NCBI RefSeq assembly: GCF_003148565.1 | Contig: NZ_QGGL01000016.1 | Location: forward strand, 30,520-94,519 | Origin: Tumebacillus permanentifrigoris | GTDB taxonomy: Bacteria > Bacillota > Bacilli > Tumebacillales > Tumebacillaceae | Length of the DNA stretch: 64,000 nt | Direction: 5' to 3' | Part shown: positions 14,814 through 23,894 of the stretch, piece after piece | Layout of the letters: each line of letters starts with the position of its first letter | Position numbering within the stretch: the first letter of the stretch is position 1 | Translations under genes and position numbers: made by a program | Notes under the pieces: model-generated | What the model was told of the DNA's origin: nothing | What the model saw: only the letters and a program-made list of their open reading frames with translations | Databases searched by the model: none

Positions 14814-15302
14814 TTCGAGGTCGCCCATCTTGGTGTTCTCTTCACGCGAGAGGATGATGACGGTTCCGATCGGGTCGCCACCGGCGATGATCGGTGCGAT
14901 GACTTGGGAGGAAAACGGTTCTGGTTTCTCACGGGTGATGCTAAACTCGCCTGCTACAAAGCTCGTTACCGTCTTGCGGTCTTCCATCGACTTCTCAACG
15001 TCGCCGCCAATCGGTTTCTCCAAGAAGTCTCGCTTCGGTCCACCTGCGACGGCGATGATCACATCGCGATCGGTGATCAAGGTGATGTGACCCAGCGTCT
15101 CACTCAACGACTCCGCATATTCCTTGGCGAATGTACCCAGCTCGCCAATCGGCGAATACTTTTTGAGGATGACTTCGCCATCGCGATCGACGAAGATCTC
15201 CAGCGGGTCACCTTCACGGATGCGCAGCGTTCTACGGATTTCCTTCGGAATTACGACACGGCCCAAATCGTCGATTCTGCGTACAATACCTGTGGCTTTC
15301 AT
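14760..15302 (-). CDS. spoVT: Stage V sporulation protein T
   Basis: A 180-residue transcription regulator of late forespore (sigmaG) genes. Residues 1-52 are an AbrB-type swapped-hairpin DNA-binding domain (GIVRRIDDLGRVVIPKEIRRTLRI); the rest is a GAF-like domain. Length and sequence are typical. GAGGT lies upstream of the ATG. It follows the mfd/foldase unit, as in Bacillus where spoVT lies near mfd. Its 3' end is duplicated at 4589-4642, where a foreign-looking island begins. Confidence 0.95.
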   Translation of the reverse strand: MKATGIVRRIDDLGRVVIPKEIRRTLRIREGDPLEIFVDRDGEVILKKYSPIGELGTFAKEYAESLSETLGHITLITDRDVIIAVAGGPKRDFLEKPIGGDVEKSMEDRKTVTSFVAGEFSITREKPEPFSSQVIAPIIAGGDPIGTVIILSREENTKMGDLEVKLAETAAGFLAKQMEQ

Positions 15303-15610
15303 GTCTTCGATTCGACCTCACTTTCCGTTGGGAACGTTATGTTTTTTCGAAGATAGGTTGGCTGTATGTGTGTTCTACTAACTACTATCATCGTTGGTAT
15401 TATCTTGTCCAGTTGTCGGCGTTTTTACCAAGAAACTGTTCTGGAATCTACTGGGTGCTCCTCGATCCTCCTTTCAAGTGGCTCCTTTTTTTTGGGGGGA
15501 AAGTGAGGATAGTATGGGGTGCGGGCAGAAGGTTTATACACGAATTGGCAAGACATAAAAAATCCACCCGGTCAGGTGGATTTTTCGCTACATTTGGTTA
15601 CTTCGGTTGG
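15303..15610. other. spoVT upstream region
   Basis: A 308-bp gap holding the foldase terminator at its right side and the presumed spoVT promoter at its left. No convincing sigmaG -35/-10 pair was identified by eye, and no small gene. Confidence 0.6.
15557..15585 (-). terminator. Terminator of the foldase gene
   Basis: AAAAAATCCACC/GGTGGATTTTT hairpin 25 bp after the stop at 15611. Confidence 0.85.
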
Positions 15611-16546
15611 TTACTTCGGCAAGATGATCTGAATGCCCGCACGTTGTTCGGTCTGTTCGTAGTACGCTTGCCACACAGCATTCTGTTTGTCTTCGAGCGC
15701 TTTTTGCTCCGCATCTGGCTTGACATCTTCGAACTTCGGGTTGGAGCGCTTGTCCACGCGCAGGATGTGCCAGCCATAGGCGGTGTGTACCGGGTCAGAA
15801 AGCTGTCCCACCGGAGCTTGGGCCGCCGCTTGGCGGAAGTCCTGTTCGAAGCTGTCGAACGTGACGTTCGCCATCGTCCCACCGTTGAGCTTCGCCGTCG
15901 GATCGATCGAAACTTCCTTGGCGACTTTGGCGAAGTCCTCGCCTTGGGCGAGACGGTCTTTGACTTTTTTCGCCTCCTCCTCGCTGGCGACGAGGATGTG
16001 CGAGACGGTCCCCGTCAAGAAGATCGACGGATCGTGGTCAAAAAATGCCTGGGACTCCTGCGGCGTCACCGTTACGTCCTTGGTCTTCTGCTTTTTGAAT
16101 TCGCGGAGGTAGTAGTCGTCCACGACCAGTTGCTTGATGTCGCCGTCGCTGAGCTTGTACTTTTTCATCTCCGCTTCTAACTTGCTGCGGTCACCGCTGA
16201 ATACCATGTCGGTCACTTGGTCTTTGTACTGCTCGATGTCGCCGGAGATGGTGGTCTCGTCGATTTTGACACCGGCTGTCTTCGCTTCTGCGACCAGCAC
16301 TTTGTGCAGGGTGATGTACTCGTGGAGGAAACTTTTCTTGTTCTCCTCCGACTCTTGGTAGCTTGGCAGGAGCAACGAACGCTGGAAATGGAACTGCTTC
16401 ATCATCTCCGCTTCCGTCACTTCGCCGCCCTGGTAGGTAGCGACAACGGTCTTGCCCGCGTTGCAGCCCGCCGTCGGAACTAGCGCGACGGCGAGACATG
16501 CAAACAGCGAGAGTGTGAGCGCGAGGCTTTTTTTACGGCGAGACAT
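15611..16546 (-). CDS. PrsA-like peptidylprolyl isomerase lipoprotein
   Basis: A 311-residue exported foldase. Residues 1-28 are a lipoprotein signal peptide with lipobox PTAGC (lipidated Cys about residue 28), then a SurA/PrsA-type helical N-terminal domain, then a parvulin (rotamase) domain about residues 178-270 with VSHILVASEEEA and YGWHILRVD. It acts outside the membrane to fold secreted proteins. The ATG lies inside the end of mfd (14-nt overlap) with GGAGG upstream, so the two genes are translationally linked. Confidence 0.85.
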   Translation of the reverse strand: MSRRKKSLALTLSLFACLAVALVPTAGCNAGKTVVATYQGGEVTEAEMMKQFHFQRSLLLPSYQESEENKKSFLHEYITLHKVLVAEAKTAGVKIDETTISGDIEQYKDQVTDMVFSGDRSKLEAEMKKYKLSDGDIKQLVVDDYYLREFKKQKTKDVTVTPQESQAFFDHDPSIFLTGTVSHILVASEEEAKKVKDRLAQGEDFAKVAKEVSIDPTAKLNGGTMANVTFDSFEQDFRQAAAQAPVGQLSDPVHTAYGWHILRVDKRSNPKFEDVKPDAEQKALEDKQNAVWQAYYEQTEQRAGIQIILPK

Positions 16547-19500
16547 TCTCCAAGTCCTCCTGACGTTTGGGCACGACCTTGTACAGCTCCATGAATTTTT
16601 CTAGCATGGAGAGGATCTCTTCGTCCTTGAGACCCTTTGCCTTGAGCGTCACGATGATCTGCTGTTGCGCGGTGAGCTTCATCCGGTTCGGGAACTCACG
16701 CGTCATCGCGAACAGCTTCTCCCCGTCGATTTGCTTGTTCTGGGATTCGTCGAGTTTGAGCAGGATCTCCCCTTGCGGCGTCTGCTTGATCTCATTGAAG
16801 CGGTACTTGAGGGCATACGCCTTGAGCCTCGAGACGGCCAGCAAGTTGCGAACTTCCAGCGGGATGTCGCCGAAGCGGTCCTCCACTTCCTCTTCGAGAT
16901 CGCGAACGTCTTCCAAGGCGCGCGCACTGACGAATTTTTTATAGATTTCGATCTTTTGCATCGAATCTTCAATGTACGTCGTCGGCAAGTAGGCGTCGAC
17001 CGACAGTTCCACCACCGGGTCCGGCACTTTCTCTTCCTTGACCCCACCTTGCTTCAACTCTTCGATCGCTTCCGCCAGCATCTGGCTGTACAGGTCGAAG
17101 CCGACCGATGCGATGAAGCCGTGCTGTTGAGCCCCTAGCAAGTTGCCCGCGCCCCGGATCGAGAGGTCGCGCATCGCGATCTTGAAGCCGGAGCCAAGCT
17201 CCGTGAACTCCTTGATCGCTTGCAGTCGCTTCTCTGCCGTCTCGTTCAGCACTTTGTTGCGTTGGTAGGTGAAGTAGGAGTAGGCAATCCGGTTGGAACG
17301 TCCCACGCGACCGCGCAACTGGTAGAGCTGCGAGAGGCCGAGGTGGTCGGCATCCTGTACGATCAGTGTGTTGACGTTGGGCACATCAAGCCCAGTCTCG
17401 ATGATCGTCGTCGAGACCAACACATCAGCTTCCCCTGACAGGAAGTCGAGCATCGTGCGCTCCAGTTCGTCCTCTGGCATCTGGCCGTGGCCGACGAGAA
17501 CTTTGGCTTCTGGCACCAGTTGCTTGATGTGGTTGGCCGTCTCTTGGATGCCGTTGATCTTGTTGAAGAGATAGTAAACCTGCCCGCCGCGTCCCATCTC
17601 GCGCTCGATCGATTCGCGCACGATGCCGTCATTGTGTTCGACGACGTAGGTCTGCACCGGGAAGCGGTTCTCCGGCGGCGTCTCGATGACGGAGAGATCG
17701 CGCACCCCGATCATCGACATGTGCAGTGTTCGCGGAATCGGCGTCGCGGTCAAGGTCAGGCAGTCGACGTTGGTCTTGAGCTGCTTGAGCTTTTCCTTGT
17801 GCGTAACCCCGAAGCGCTGCTCCTCGTCGATGATCAACAGGCCGAGTTCCTTGAATTGCATCGTCTTCGAGAGCAGGCGGTGCGTGCCGATCACGATGTC
17901 GACCGCGCCTTCCTTCATGCCTTTTTGCACTTCGGTGATCTGCGCTTTGGAACGGAAGCGGGAAACCAGTTGCACGTTGACCGGGAACCCGGCCATGCGC
18001 TCGCTAAACGTTTGGAAGTGCTGCTGCGCGAGGATGGTCGTCGGCACGAGCACAGCGACTTGCTTGCCATCCATCACCGATTTGAATGCGGCGCGGATCG
18101 CCACTTCGGTTTTGCCATAGCCGACGTCGCCACAGAGCAGGCGGTCCATCGGTCGGATGCGCTGCATGTCTTTTTTGATCTCCTCGATGCAGCGGATCTG
18201 GTCCTCCGTCTCGTTGTACGGGAACATCGCCTCGAACTCGCGCTGCCACGCCGTATCTTGAGAAAACGCGTGTCCACGCGTCGCTTCCCGTTCTGCGTAG
18301 AGCTTGATCAGGTCTTCTGCGATGTCTTGAACCGCCGACTGGACTTTGGTGCGCACGCGCTGCCAGTCGGAGCCGCCGAGGGCGTAGATTTTCGGTTCCT
18401 TTTCCTCGGAGCCTACATACTTCTGCACGAGGTCGATCTGTTCAACAGGGACGAACAACTCGTCCTTGCCCTTGTACTTTATATGCATATAATCCTTGTG
18501 TATGCCAAGGATGTCCTTCGTTTCGATGCCCATGTACTTCCCGATGCCGTGGTTGATGTGGACCACGTAGTCCCCGACCTTGAGGTCTTGGTAGGATTTG
18601 ATTTTTTGCGCGTCCGATAGCGTTTTCATTTTGCGCGTCTTTTTCTTGGTCGTGAAGATCTCGGTCTCGGTGATCACGGCGATCTTCATCGTGCTCAGTT
18701 CAAAGCCGGTCGCGAGGTTGCCTAGCACGATGATCGGTCGCGTGCGCGTACCGTCCCAATTTTTCACGATATCCGCTTGCATCAGATAGTCTTCGAGCAC
18801 GCGTTGCAGGCGTTCGGCCCGCTCTTGGTTGGCGGCGAGGAACACCACTTGGAAGCCCATTTTCGTCCAGCGGTCGAGTTCGGTCTTCAACACGTTCATC
18901 TGACCGTGGAAGTTCTGCATCGAGCGGGTGTTGGTGTTGATCACCGCTTGCGGGCTGACCCCTGGAAGCGCGCGGGTGAACAGCGAGAACAGCAGTTTCT
19001 GCTTGGTCTTGTCGGTGAACAACAGATTGCGGTTGTTCTCGCTGACCAGCCCTGGCAACATCTCGCCGTGTTCGAGCGCGGAGAGGAACCATTCCTGCTC
19101 CTCGCGTTCGACGACCTTGATCGTCTCCCGCAGGCGGGATGGCTCGTCAAAAACCCACAGGGCATGCGGGGAGAGATAGTCCATCACGGTCGGTTTGCTC
19201 GGTTCGAGCAGTTCGATGTAGCGCACGAGGTTCGGCGTCGGGATGCCTTCCTGCATCGTCTCGATGTCTGCGCCGATGTTCTCGCGCAATTTGCTCACGA
19301 TCTCCTCGTCGTTGATTTTGGCGATCTGCTCGTTGAGACGCAACGCCAACGCCCCGGCTGCGGCCCGAATGCGCACCGGTTCCGCGATGAATTCGCGGAT
19401 CGGGTAGAGGACGACGTCGCTGATTTTTTCCAGCGAGCGTTGGGTGGTCGCATCAAAACTGCGGATCGAATCGATCTCGACGTCAAAAAACTCGATGCGC

Positions 19501-20075
19501 ACCGCTTCATCACGAGTGAGCGGGAACAGGTCGAGGATGCCACCGCGCACGGAGAACTCGCCTTTGGACTCGACCATCTCGGCGCGTTCGTAGCCGAGGT
19601 AGACGAGGTGCTCCAGCAATTCGTCGAGACTTACTTCATCACCGACGCGCAGTACGCGACTGGCGCTGGCAAAGTGGCTCGGGGCGGTCAGCGGCTGGTG
19701 GAGAGCCGCGATCGGTGCGATGACGAGCGGCAGTTCGCCGCGAACCAGCGCTTCCAATACGGAGAGGCGATTCGAGGCGAGTTCTGGCGAGTACGCCATC
19801 ACATCGGCAAACCCCATCTCGCGCTCGGGAAACAGCCGCACGGTATCTGCGGGCAATAATTCGATCAGGTCTTCGTAAATCTGCTGGGCGCGGCCCATGT
19901 TATGGGTAACGATCAAGAGCGGACGCGCCAAAGAGCCTCGCAAAGCGGCGAGGCAAAGATGTTGGGCCGACCCGGTCAGCCCGGTGATCAATTGTTCCTT
20001 GAGTCCTTCTTGACAACCGGTCAGGATACGCTGAAAGTCCTGATCCGTGCGGATGACTTGTACCAATGATTGCAC
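16533..20075 (-). CDS. mfd: Transcription-repair coupling factor Mfd
   Basis: A 1180-residue DNA translocase that removes stalled RNA polymerase and recruits UvrA. In order: UvrB-like domains 1-3 (about 1-350), the RNA-polymerase-interacting domain (VGDYVVHINHGIGKYMG, about 490-560), RecG-like helicase domains with Walker A GDVGYGKTE and motif II DEEQR, motif VI QLRGRVGRS, and the C-terminal UvrA-masking domain. The start is taken as GTG at 20075 because GGAGGGGG lies 7 nt upstream; the ATG at 20120 overlaps the preceding terminator. Confidence 0.95.
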   Translation of the reverse strand: MQSLVQVIRTDQDFQRILTGCQEGLKEQLITGLTGSAQHLCLAALRGSLARPLLIVTHNMGRAQQIYEDLIELLPADTVRLFPEREMGFADVMAYSPELASNRLSVLEALVRGELPLVIAPIAALHQPLTAPSHFASASRVLRVGDEVSLDELLEHLVYLGYERAEMVESKGEFSVRGGILDLFPLTRDEAVRIEFFDVEIDSIRSFDATTQRSLEKISDVVLYPIREFIAEPVRIRAAAGALALRLNEQIAKINDEEIVSKLRENIGADIETMQEGIPTPNLVRYIELLEPSKPTVMDYLSPHALWVFDEPSRLRETIKVVEREEQEWFLSALEHGEMLPGLVSENNRNLLFTDKTKQKLLFSLFTRALPGVSPQAVINTNTRSMQNFHGQMNVLKTELDRWTKMGFQVVFLAANQERAERLQRVLEDYLMQADIVKNWDGTRTRPIIVLGNLATGFELSTMKIAVITETEIFTTKKKTRKMKTLSDAQKIKSYQDLKVGDYVVHINHGIGKYMGIETKDILGIHKDYMHIKYKGKDELFVPVEQIDLVQKYVGSEEKEPKIYALGGSDWQRVRTKVQSAVQDIAEDLIKLYAEREATRGHAFSQDTAWQREFEAMFPYNETEDQIRCIEEIKKDMQRIRPMDRLLCGDVGYGKTEVAIRAAFKSVMDGKQVAVLVPTTILAQQHFQTFSERMAGFPVNVQLVSRFRSKAQITEVQKGMKEGAVDIVIGTHRLLSKTMQFKELGLLIIDEEQRFGVTHKEKLKQLKTNVDCLTLTATPIPRTLHMSMIGVRDLSVIETPPENRFPVQTYVVEHNDGIVRESIEREMGRGGQVYYLFNKINGIQETANHIKQLVPEAKVLVGHGQMPEDELERTMLDFLSGEADVLVSTTIIETGLDVPNVNTLIVQDADHLGLSQLYQLRGRVGRSNRIAYSYFTYQRNKVLNETAEKRLQAIKEFTELGSGFKIAMRDLSIRGAGNLLGAQQHGFIASVGFDLYSQMLAEAIEELKQGGVKEEKVPDPVVELSVDAYLPTTYIEDSMQKIEIYKKFVSARALEDVRDLEEEVEDRFGDIPLEVRNLLAVSRLKAYALKYRFNEIKQTPQGEILLKLDESQNKQIDGEKLFAMTREFPNRMKLTAQQQIIVTLKAKGLKDEEILSMLEKFMELYKVVPKRQEDLENVSP

Positions 20076-20095
20076 GTTGTTCCCCCTCCAGCAAG

Positions 20096-20126
20096 CAAAA
20101 AAAGCCTTGAGCATCGCCAAGGCTTA
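20096..20126 (-). terminator. Terminator between fin and mfd
   Basis: AGCCTTG/CAAGGCT hairpin followed by seven T on the minus strand, 14 bp after the fin stop. mfd therefore needs read-through or its own promoter. Confidence 0.85.
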
Positions 20127-20139
20127 TGGGATCTATCGG

Positions 20140-20373
20140 CTACTGCAAAGGATTGCTCAACAGGTTTAACTCTGGATGAGCCTCCAAAGCTTCCTGGCAG
20201 TGTTCGCAGACCGTTTTGACGTAGGTTGAATTTTGAATCGAGTTATAAGAAATTATATCGGCGGCTTCCTCGGGAGTCAAGGAATGCAACCCAAGGCGCG
20301 CGTCATGGACGTGCGAGTCTGGCAGTTCGCCGATCTGGTGCTGGCAATGACGGCAGTAGTAGATGATGCTCAT
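20140..20373 (-). CDS. fin: Anti-sigma-F factor Fin
   Basis: A 77-residue zinc-binding protein (YabK family) that inhibits forespore sigmaF and helps the switch to sigmaG. Two cysteine pairs are visible: CRHC near residue 7 and CEHC near residue 55. The sequence follows the Bacillus protein closely (YYCRHC, LTPEEAADIISY, VKTVCEHCQEAL). GGAGGAGG precedes the ATG. It lies between pth and mfd, its conserved location. Confidence 0.93.
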   Translation of the reverse strand: MSIIYYCRHCQHQIGELPDSHVHDARLGLHSLTPEEAADIISYNSIQNSTYVKTVCEHCQEALEAHPELNLLSNPLQ

Positions 20374-20419
20374 ACGGTGTCCACCTCCTCCGTAGAAGCA
20401 TACCCACTTTTTGCCGTGC

Positions 20420-20980
20420 TTAGCCGTTGAAGCGGTTCATCGCGATGGTAAAACCTTGGTCGATAATACAGTCTATGACGTTCGGGATTTTTGAGACCGC
20501 TTCATCCATCGGTTCCCACTCATCGGGACGAAAATTCATCAGGACATGCTTGATCACATCGGTGCCCGGATGTGGACGCCCGATGCCCATGCGCACGCGC
20601 TGGAACTCCTGTGTGCCCAGATGTGCAATCAACGACTTGATGCCATTGTGCCCGCCGGCGCTGCCCTTGGTGCGCAGACGGAGCTTGCCAACTGCGGTGT
20701 CCATATCGTCGTAGATCACGACGATGTCCTCCGGCTTGGGCTTGTACCACGTAAGCGCCTGGGAGACCGAGTCGCCAGAGCGGTTCATGTAGGTCATCGG
20801 CTTGAGCAGGACGATCTTTTCGCCCTTGTGCATGCCTTCGCCGTACAGTGCTTGAAATTTGTTTTTGGTGACGTCGATGCGCAGGTCTGCTGCGAGCTTG
20901 TCGATCGCCATGAATCCGATGTTGTGTCGGGTCTTCGCATATTCCGGACCCGGATTGCCCAATCCGATGATGAGCTTCAT
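20420..20980 (-). CDS. pth: Peptidyl-tRNA hydrolase
   Basis: A 186-residue enzyme that cleaves peptidyl-tRNA released from ribosomes. GLGNPGPEY (Asn9/10 region), the catalytic His19 in KTRHNIGF, the catalytic Asp in YDDMD and GSAGGHNGIKS are all present. GGAGGG precedes the ATG. In Bacillus the gene is called spoVC. Here a peptide-binding-protein gene separates it from ctc. Confidence 0.96.
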   Translation of the reverse strand: MKLIIGLGNPGPEYAKTRHNIGFMAIDKLAADLRIDVTKNKFQALYGEGMHKGEKIVLLKPMTYMNRSGDSVSQALTWYKPKPEDIVVIYDDMDTAVGKLRLRTKGSAGGHNGIKSLIAHLGTQEFQRVRMGIGRPHPGTDVIKHVLMNFRPDEWEPMDEAVSKIPNVIDCIIDQGFTIAMNRFNG

Positions 20981-21023
20981 AGGATAGAAGTCCCTCCTCG
21001 CGTTACCTTTCTAACGATACAGA

Positions 21024-21060
21024 AAAGAAGACCCGACCGCAAGCGGCTCGGGTCTTTTTT
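21024..21060 (-). terminator. Terminator of the solute-binding-protein gene
   Basis: AAGACCCGA/CTCGGGTCTT hairpin with inner CCGC/GCGG pairing, abutting the stop codon at 21060. Confidence 0.9.
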
Positions 21061-23018
21061 TACTTGCCTTGGATGGTCACGTTCTTCAAATCAAAGTTCC
21101 GGCCCTTGCCTACATAGTGGAAACCTCGGACATAGGGTTTGATTAAGATCTGGCCCTCTCTGAAGGTCAACGGAGTGACCGCCGCGTCCTGCAAGACAAG
21201 TTGCTCCGCTTGGACGAGCAGTTGCGAACGCGCGCTGGCCTTGCGCTCGGCGTTGGCTTGTTTGAGCAGTGCGTCATACGCTGGATTGCTGTAGCCGGCT
21301 TTGTTGTCGATGCCATTGGTGCTGAACAGGCCGAGGAAGGTCATCGGATCGTTGTAGTCGGCTCCCCATGTGTTGAAGCAGATGTCGTACTTGCGCGTAT
21401 CTTGGAGACGGTACTTGTCGGTTGCGCTCACGAGGTTGATTTTCACATCGATGCCCAGTTTGTCATGCCACTGCTTCGTGAGGAACGCAGCGATCTGTTC
21501 GGATAGGTCGGACTGTTCAATCGTGAAGGTCAGCGGCGGCAATTGGGTCAAGCCCGCCTCCCGCAACCCATCGGCTAACAACTGCTTCACTTCTGCGTCG
21601 TGGTTCGCGGACTGTGAGACAGTGCCCGCATGTTGGCGGAAATCCCCTCCGCCACTGCCGTCCGACACGCCCGACGGGACGAGCCCAACAGCTGGCTTGG
21701 CGCGACCTTGGAACAAGGTGGATGTGTACACACTCGGGTCGATCGCGTAGCTGAAGGCGCGGCGAATCTTGGCGTTTTTCAGCGCTGGGTTGCTCTCGTT
21801 GTAGATCAGGTAGGAGGTGGTTGGTTCGGGTACCATCTGATAATCTCGGTTGTTTTTCAGCGCGTCGTATTGAGCGAGCAGCAGCGGCATCTCATCGATT
21901 GCACCGCCCTCGTACAGGGTGTAGAGGAACTCGTCATTGAACGCCGGGGTCAGTTGCACGTGTATCTGATCGAGTTGCACATGCTCACGATCCCAATAGG
22001 TCGCGCTCTTCTCCATTTGCATATCAAAGTACGGAAACCACTTTTGAATCGAGAACGGCCCGTTGGTGAGGCTGAATGTCTTGCCGTCAGCGAACTGGTT
22101 TTTCTGTGGGGAAAAAATCGGTTCTGCGGTCAGGAGCGGGAACCACGGCATCGGGTGCTCGAGTTTGACGGTCAAGGTGCGGTCATCGGTGGCATGGATG
22201 CCCACCTCGCGCAAGGCGCCTGGACCGTAGTGATAGGAATGCACGCCTTGGATCTCGTCGAACAGGAAGGACAGCGGCGATTCGGACTTGATGTCGATCG
22301 CTTGCTTCCAACCTGTTTCAAAATCGGATGCGATCACAGGGGACCCATCTGACCATTTGGCGGACTCGCGCAGGTGGAAAGTCCAGGTCAGGCCGTCATC
22401 AGACGTTTCCCACGACTCGGCAACGCCGGGGATTGCCTTGCCTTGCTCGTCGACATGGGTCAATCCTTCATAGAGTTGTTGCAACAAGTTCCACTTGTAT
22501 TCGTTCGTGACGAAGGCCGGCGCAATCGTGAGCACGGGATCGTTCATATACATGTTGAACTGCTTTGTGGTGGTAATCGGCTCTGGCGTCGAGGTGATCG
22601 AGACGGTATTCGTGTTGCCATCCCACTTCACATCCGCGCCCAACGCTTCGACGAGGAAGCGCAGCGGGATCATCGTGCGTTCGTTTTGCAATTCCGGCGG
22701 GGCATCGAGCACTTTGACCGCTCCGTTGACGGTCGCCACGCTTTGATCCGGCATGAGCGTGACGAAGGTGTTGCCTTTTTTGACGATCACTTGCGTCAAA
22801 ATTTCGTTCCAGAACACGTGCGCGCCGAGTTTTTCCAGCACACCGCGCAGCGGGATGTAGGTGCGGTCGTTTTTGACATACGGTGCGACGTCAAAGGTCT
22901 GCACGACCCCATCGATCACGATGTGTACAGGATCGGCAGCGTGTGATGCGGTCGGAAGGGTCAAAAGTGAAAGTGCGGTCAGCACAGACAAGGCAAGGGG
23001 CAGAGATTTTGTTTTCAT
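21060..23018 (-). CDS. Oligopeptide-binding-like protein with copper-amine-oxidase-N domains
   Basis: A 652-residue exported protein. Residues 1-27 are a cleavable signal peptide ending SHA, with no lipobox Cys. Residues about 30-145 carry two stalk repeats of the copper amine oxidase N-terminal family (VKNDRTYIPLRGVLEKLGA and ERTMIPLRFLVEALGA). Residues about 155-640 are a family 5 extracellular solute-binding domain as in OppA (YEGLTHVDEQGKAIPGVAESW, WSDGSPVIASDF). No permease or ATPase genes adjoin it. The ATG at 23018 has GGAGG upstream. It has its own terminators on both sides. The absence of a lipid anchor suggests the N-terminal repeats tether it to the wall. Confidence 0.85.
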   Translation of the reverse strand: MKTKSLPLALSVLTALSLLTLPTASHAADPVHIVIDGVVQTFDVAPYVKNDRTYIPLRGVLEKLGAHVFWNEILTQVIVKKGNTFVTLMPDQSVATVNGAVKVLDAPPELQNERTMIPLRFLVEALGADVKWDGNTNTVSITSTPEPITTTKQFNMYMNDPVLTIAPAFVTNEYKWNLLQQLYEGLTHVDEQGKAIPGVAESWETSDDGLTWTFHLRESAKWSDGSPVIASDFETGWKQAIDIKSESPLSFLFDEIQGVHSYHYGPGALREVGIHATDDRTLTVKLEHPMPWFPLLTAEPIFSPQKNQFADGKTFSLTNGPFSIQKWFPYFDMQMEKSATYWDREHVQLDQIHVQLTPAFNDEFLYTLYEGGAIDEMPLLLAQYDALKNNRDYQMVPEPTTSYLIYNESNPALKNAKIRRAFSYAIDPSVYTSTLFQGRAKPAVGLVPSGVSDGSGGGDFRQHAGTVSQSANHDAEVKQLLADGLREAGLTQLPPLTFTIEQSDLSEQIAAFLTKQWHDKLGIDVKINLVSATDKYRLQDTRKYDICFNTWGADYNDPMTFLGLFSTNGIDNKAGYSNPAYDALLKQANAERKASARSQLLVQAEQLVLQDAAVTPLTFREGQILIKPYVRGFHYVGKGRNFDLKNVTIQGK

Positions 23019-23095
23019 TCGTTGTCCTCCAGATGGGAAAATTCCCAATATTTACACTGCTATAAACATACACGAATATCAACATAAATGGAAGT

Positions 23096-23136
23096 AAAAA
23101 AAGACATGTCCCCGTATGGGAACATGTCTTTTTTTC
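23096..23136 (-). terminator. Terminator of ctc
   Basis: AAAAAAGACATGT/ACATGTCTTTTTTT hairpin just after the ctc stop. Confidence 0.9.
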
Positions 23137-23148
23137 GCGCTGGATTGC

Positions 23149-23784
23149 TTAGACCTTGGTTTCCTTGCCCTTGCCTTCGGTGTCGTGGACGAGTTCTGGT
23201 TCCTTGGGCTCGATCTCGGTTTCCGGTTCTGGGTTTTTCGCTTCGATCGCCATCGCGATCACTTCGGTCAGGTCGTGCTCAAGCGCGACGTTTTGCGGCA
23301 GTTTCAGATCGCCACAGGTGGAGTTCTCCCCGACTTCGAGGGTCGAGATGTTGTGCAGGATGTACTCTGGCACTTGCGTCGGCAGGCAGCGGACGGTGAC
23401 TTCGCGCAGGAGTTGTTGGATGACCGCGCCGCGCTTTTCCACCGCTTCCAGCCCGTCGAGGATCAGTTGCACATCGACGGAGATCGGTTCCCGCAAGTTG
23501 ACGGCGTGCAGGTCGATGTGGATCGGGCGGCGGTTGATCATGTCGCGCTCGACTTCGTTGATCATCGCGGAGATCGTGCCCGAGCCATCGAGTTGGATAT
23601 CGACCAACACTTTGCCATGATTGCGGAGTTGCTTAAACGATTCGCCCTTGATGTAGATCGGAGTCGGCGCCTGTTCTCTTCCATAGACGATCCCCGGAAT
23701 GTCGCCCACGGCGCGGATGCGGTTGCGTTCGCCCTTGGTCATCGCGGTGCGTCTGTGTGCTTCCAATGTAATGCGGTCTGCCAT
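23149..23784 (-). CDS. ctc: 50S ribosomal protein L25/general stress protein Ctc
   Basis: A 211-residue two-domain L25 protein that binds 5S rRNA. The N-terminal L25 domain (to about residue 90) contains GDIPGIVYGRE; the C-terminal TL5 beta domain (about 95-185) is followed by an acidic tail. The ATG at 23784 has GGAGGG upstream. In Bacillus ctc lies between prs and pth, as here. Confidence 0.93.
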   Translation of the reverse strand: MADRITLEAHRRTAMTKGERNRIRAVGDIPGIVYGREQAPTPIYIKGESFKQLRNHGKVLVDIQLDGSGTISAMINEVERDMINRRPIHIDLHAVNLREPISVDVQLILDGLEAVEKRGAVIQQLLREVTVRCLPTQVPEYILHNISTLEVGENSTCGDLKLPQNVALEHDLTEVIAMAIEAKNPEPETEIEPKEPELVHDTEGKGKETKV

Positions 23785-23851
23785 CAGTAAGAGTCCCTCC
23801 CGGAATACGGTCTGTACGTGCATACTTGGTCAGGATGTCCACTTTTGGGCA

Positions 23852-23886
23852 AAATAAAACACGGCCTGCAAACTACAGGCCGTGTG
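23852..23886 (-). terminator. Terminator of glmU-prs
   Basis: CACGGCCTG/CAGGCCGTG hairpin followed by TTTTATTTT on the minus strand, right after prs. Confidence 0.85.
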
Positions 23887-23894
23887 GTGTCCAC

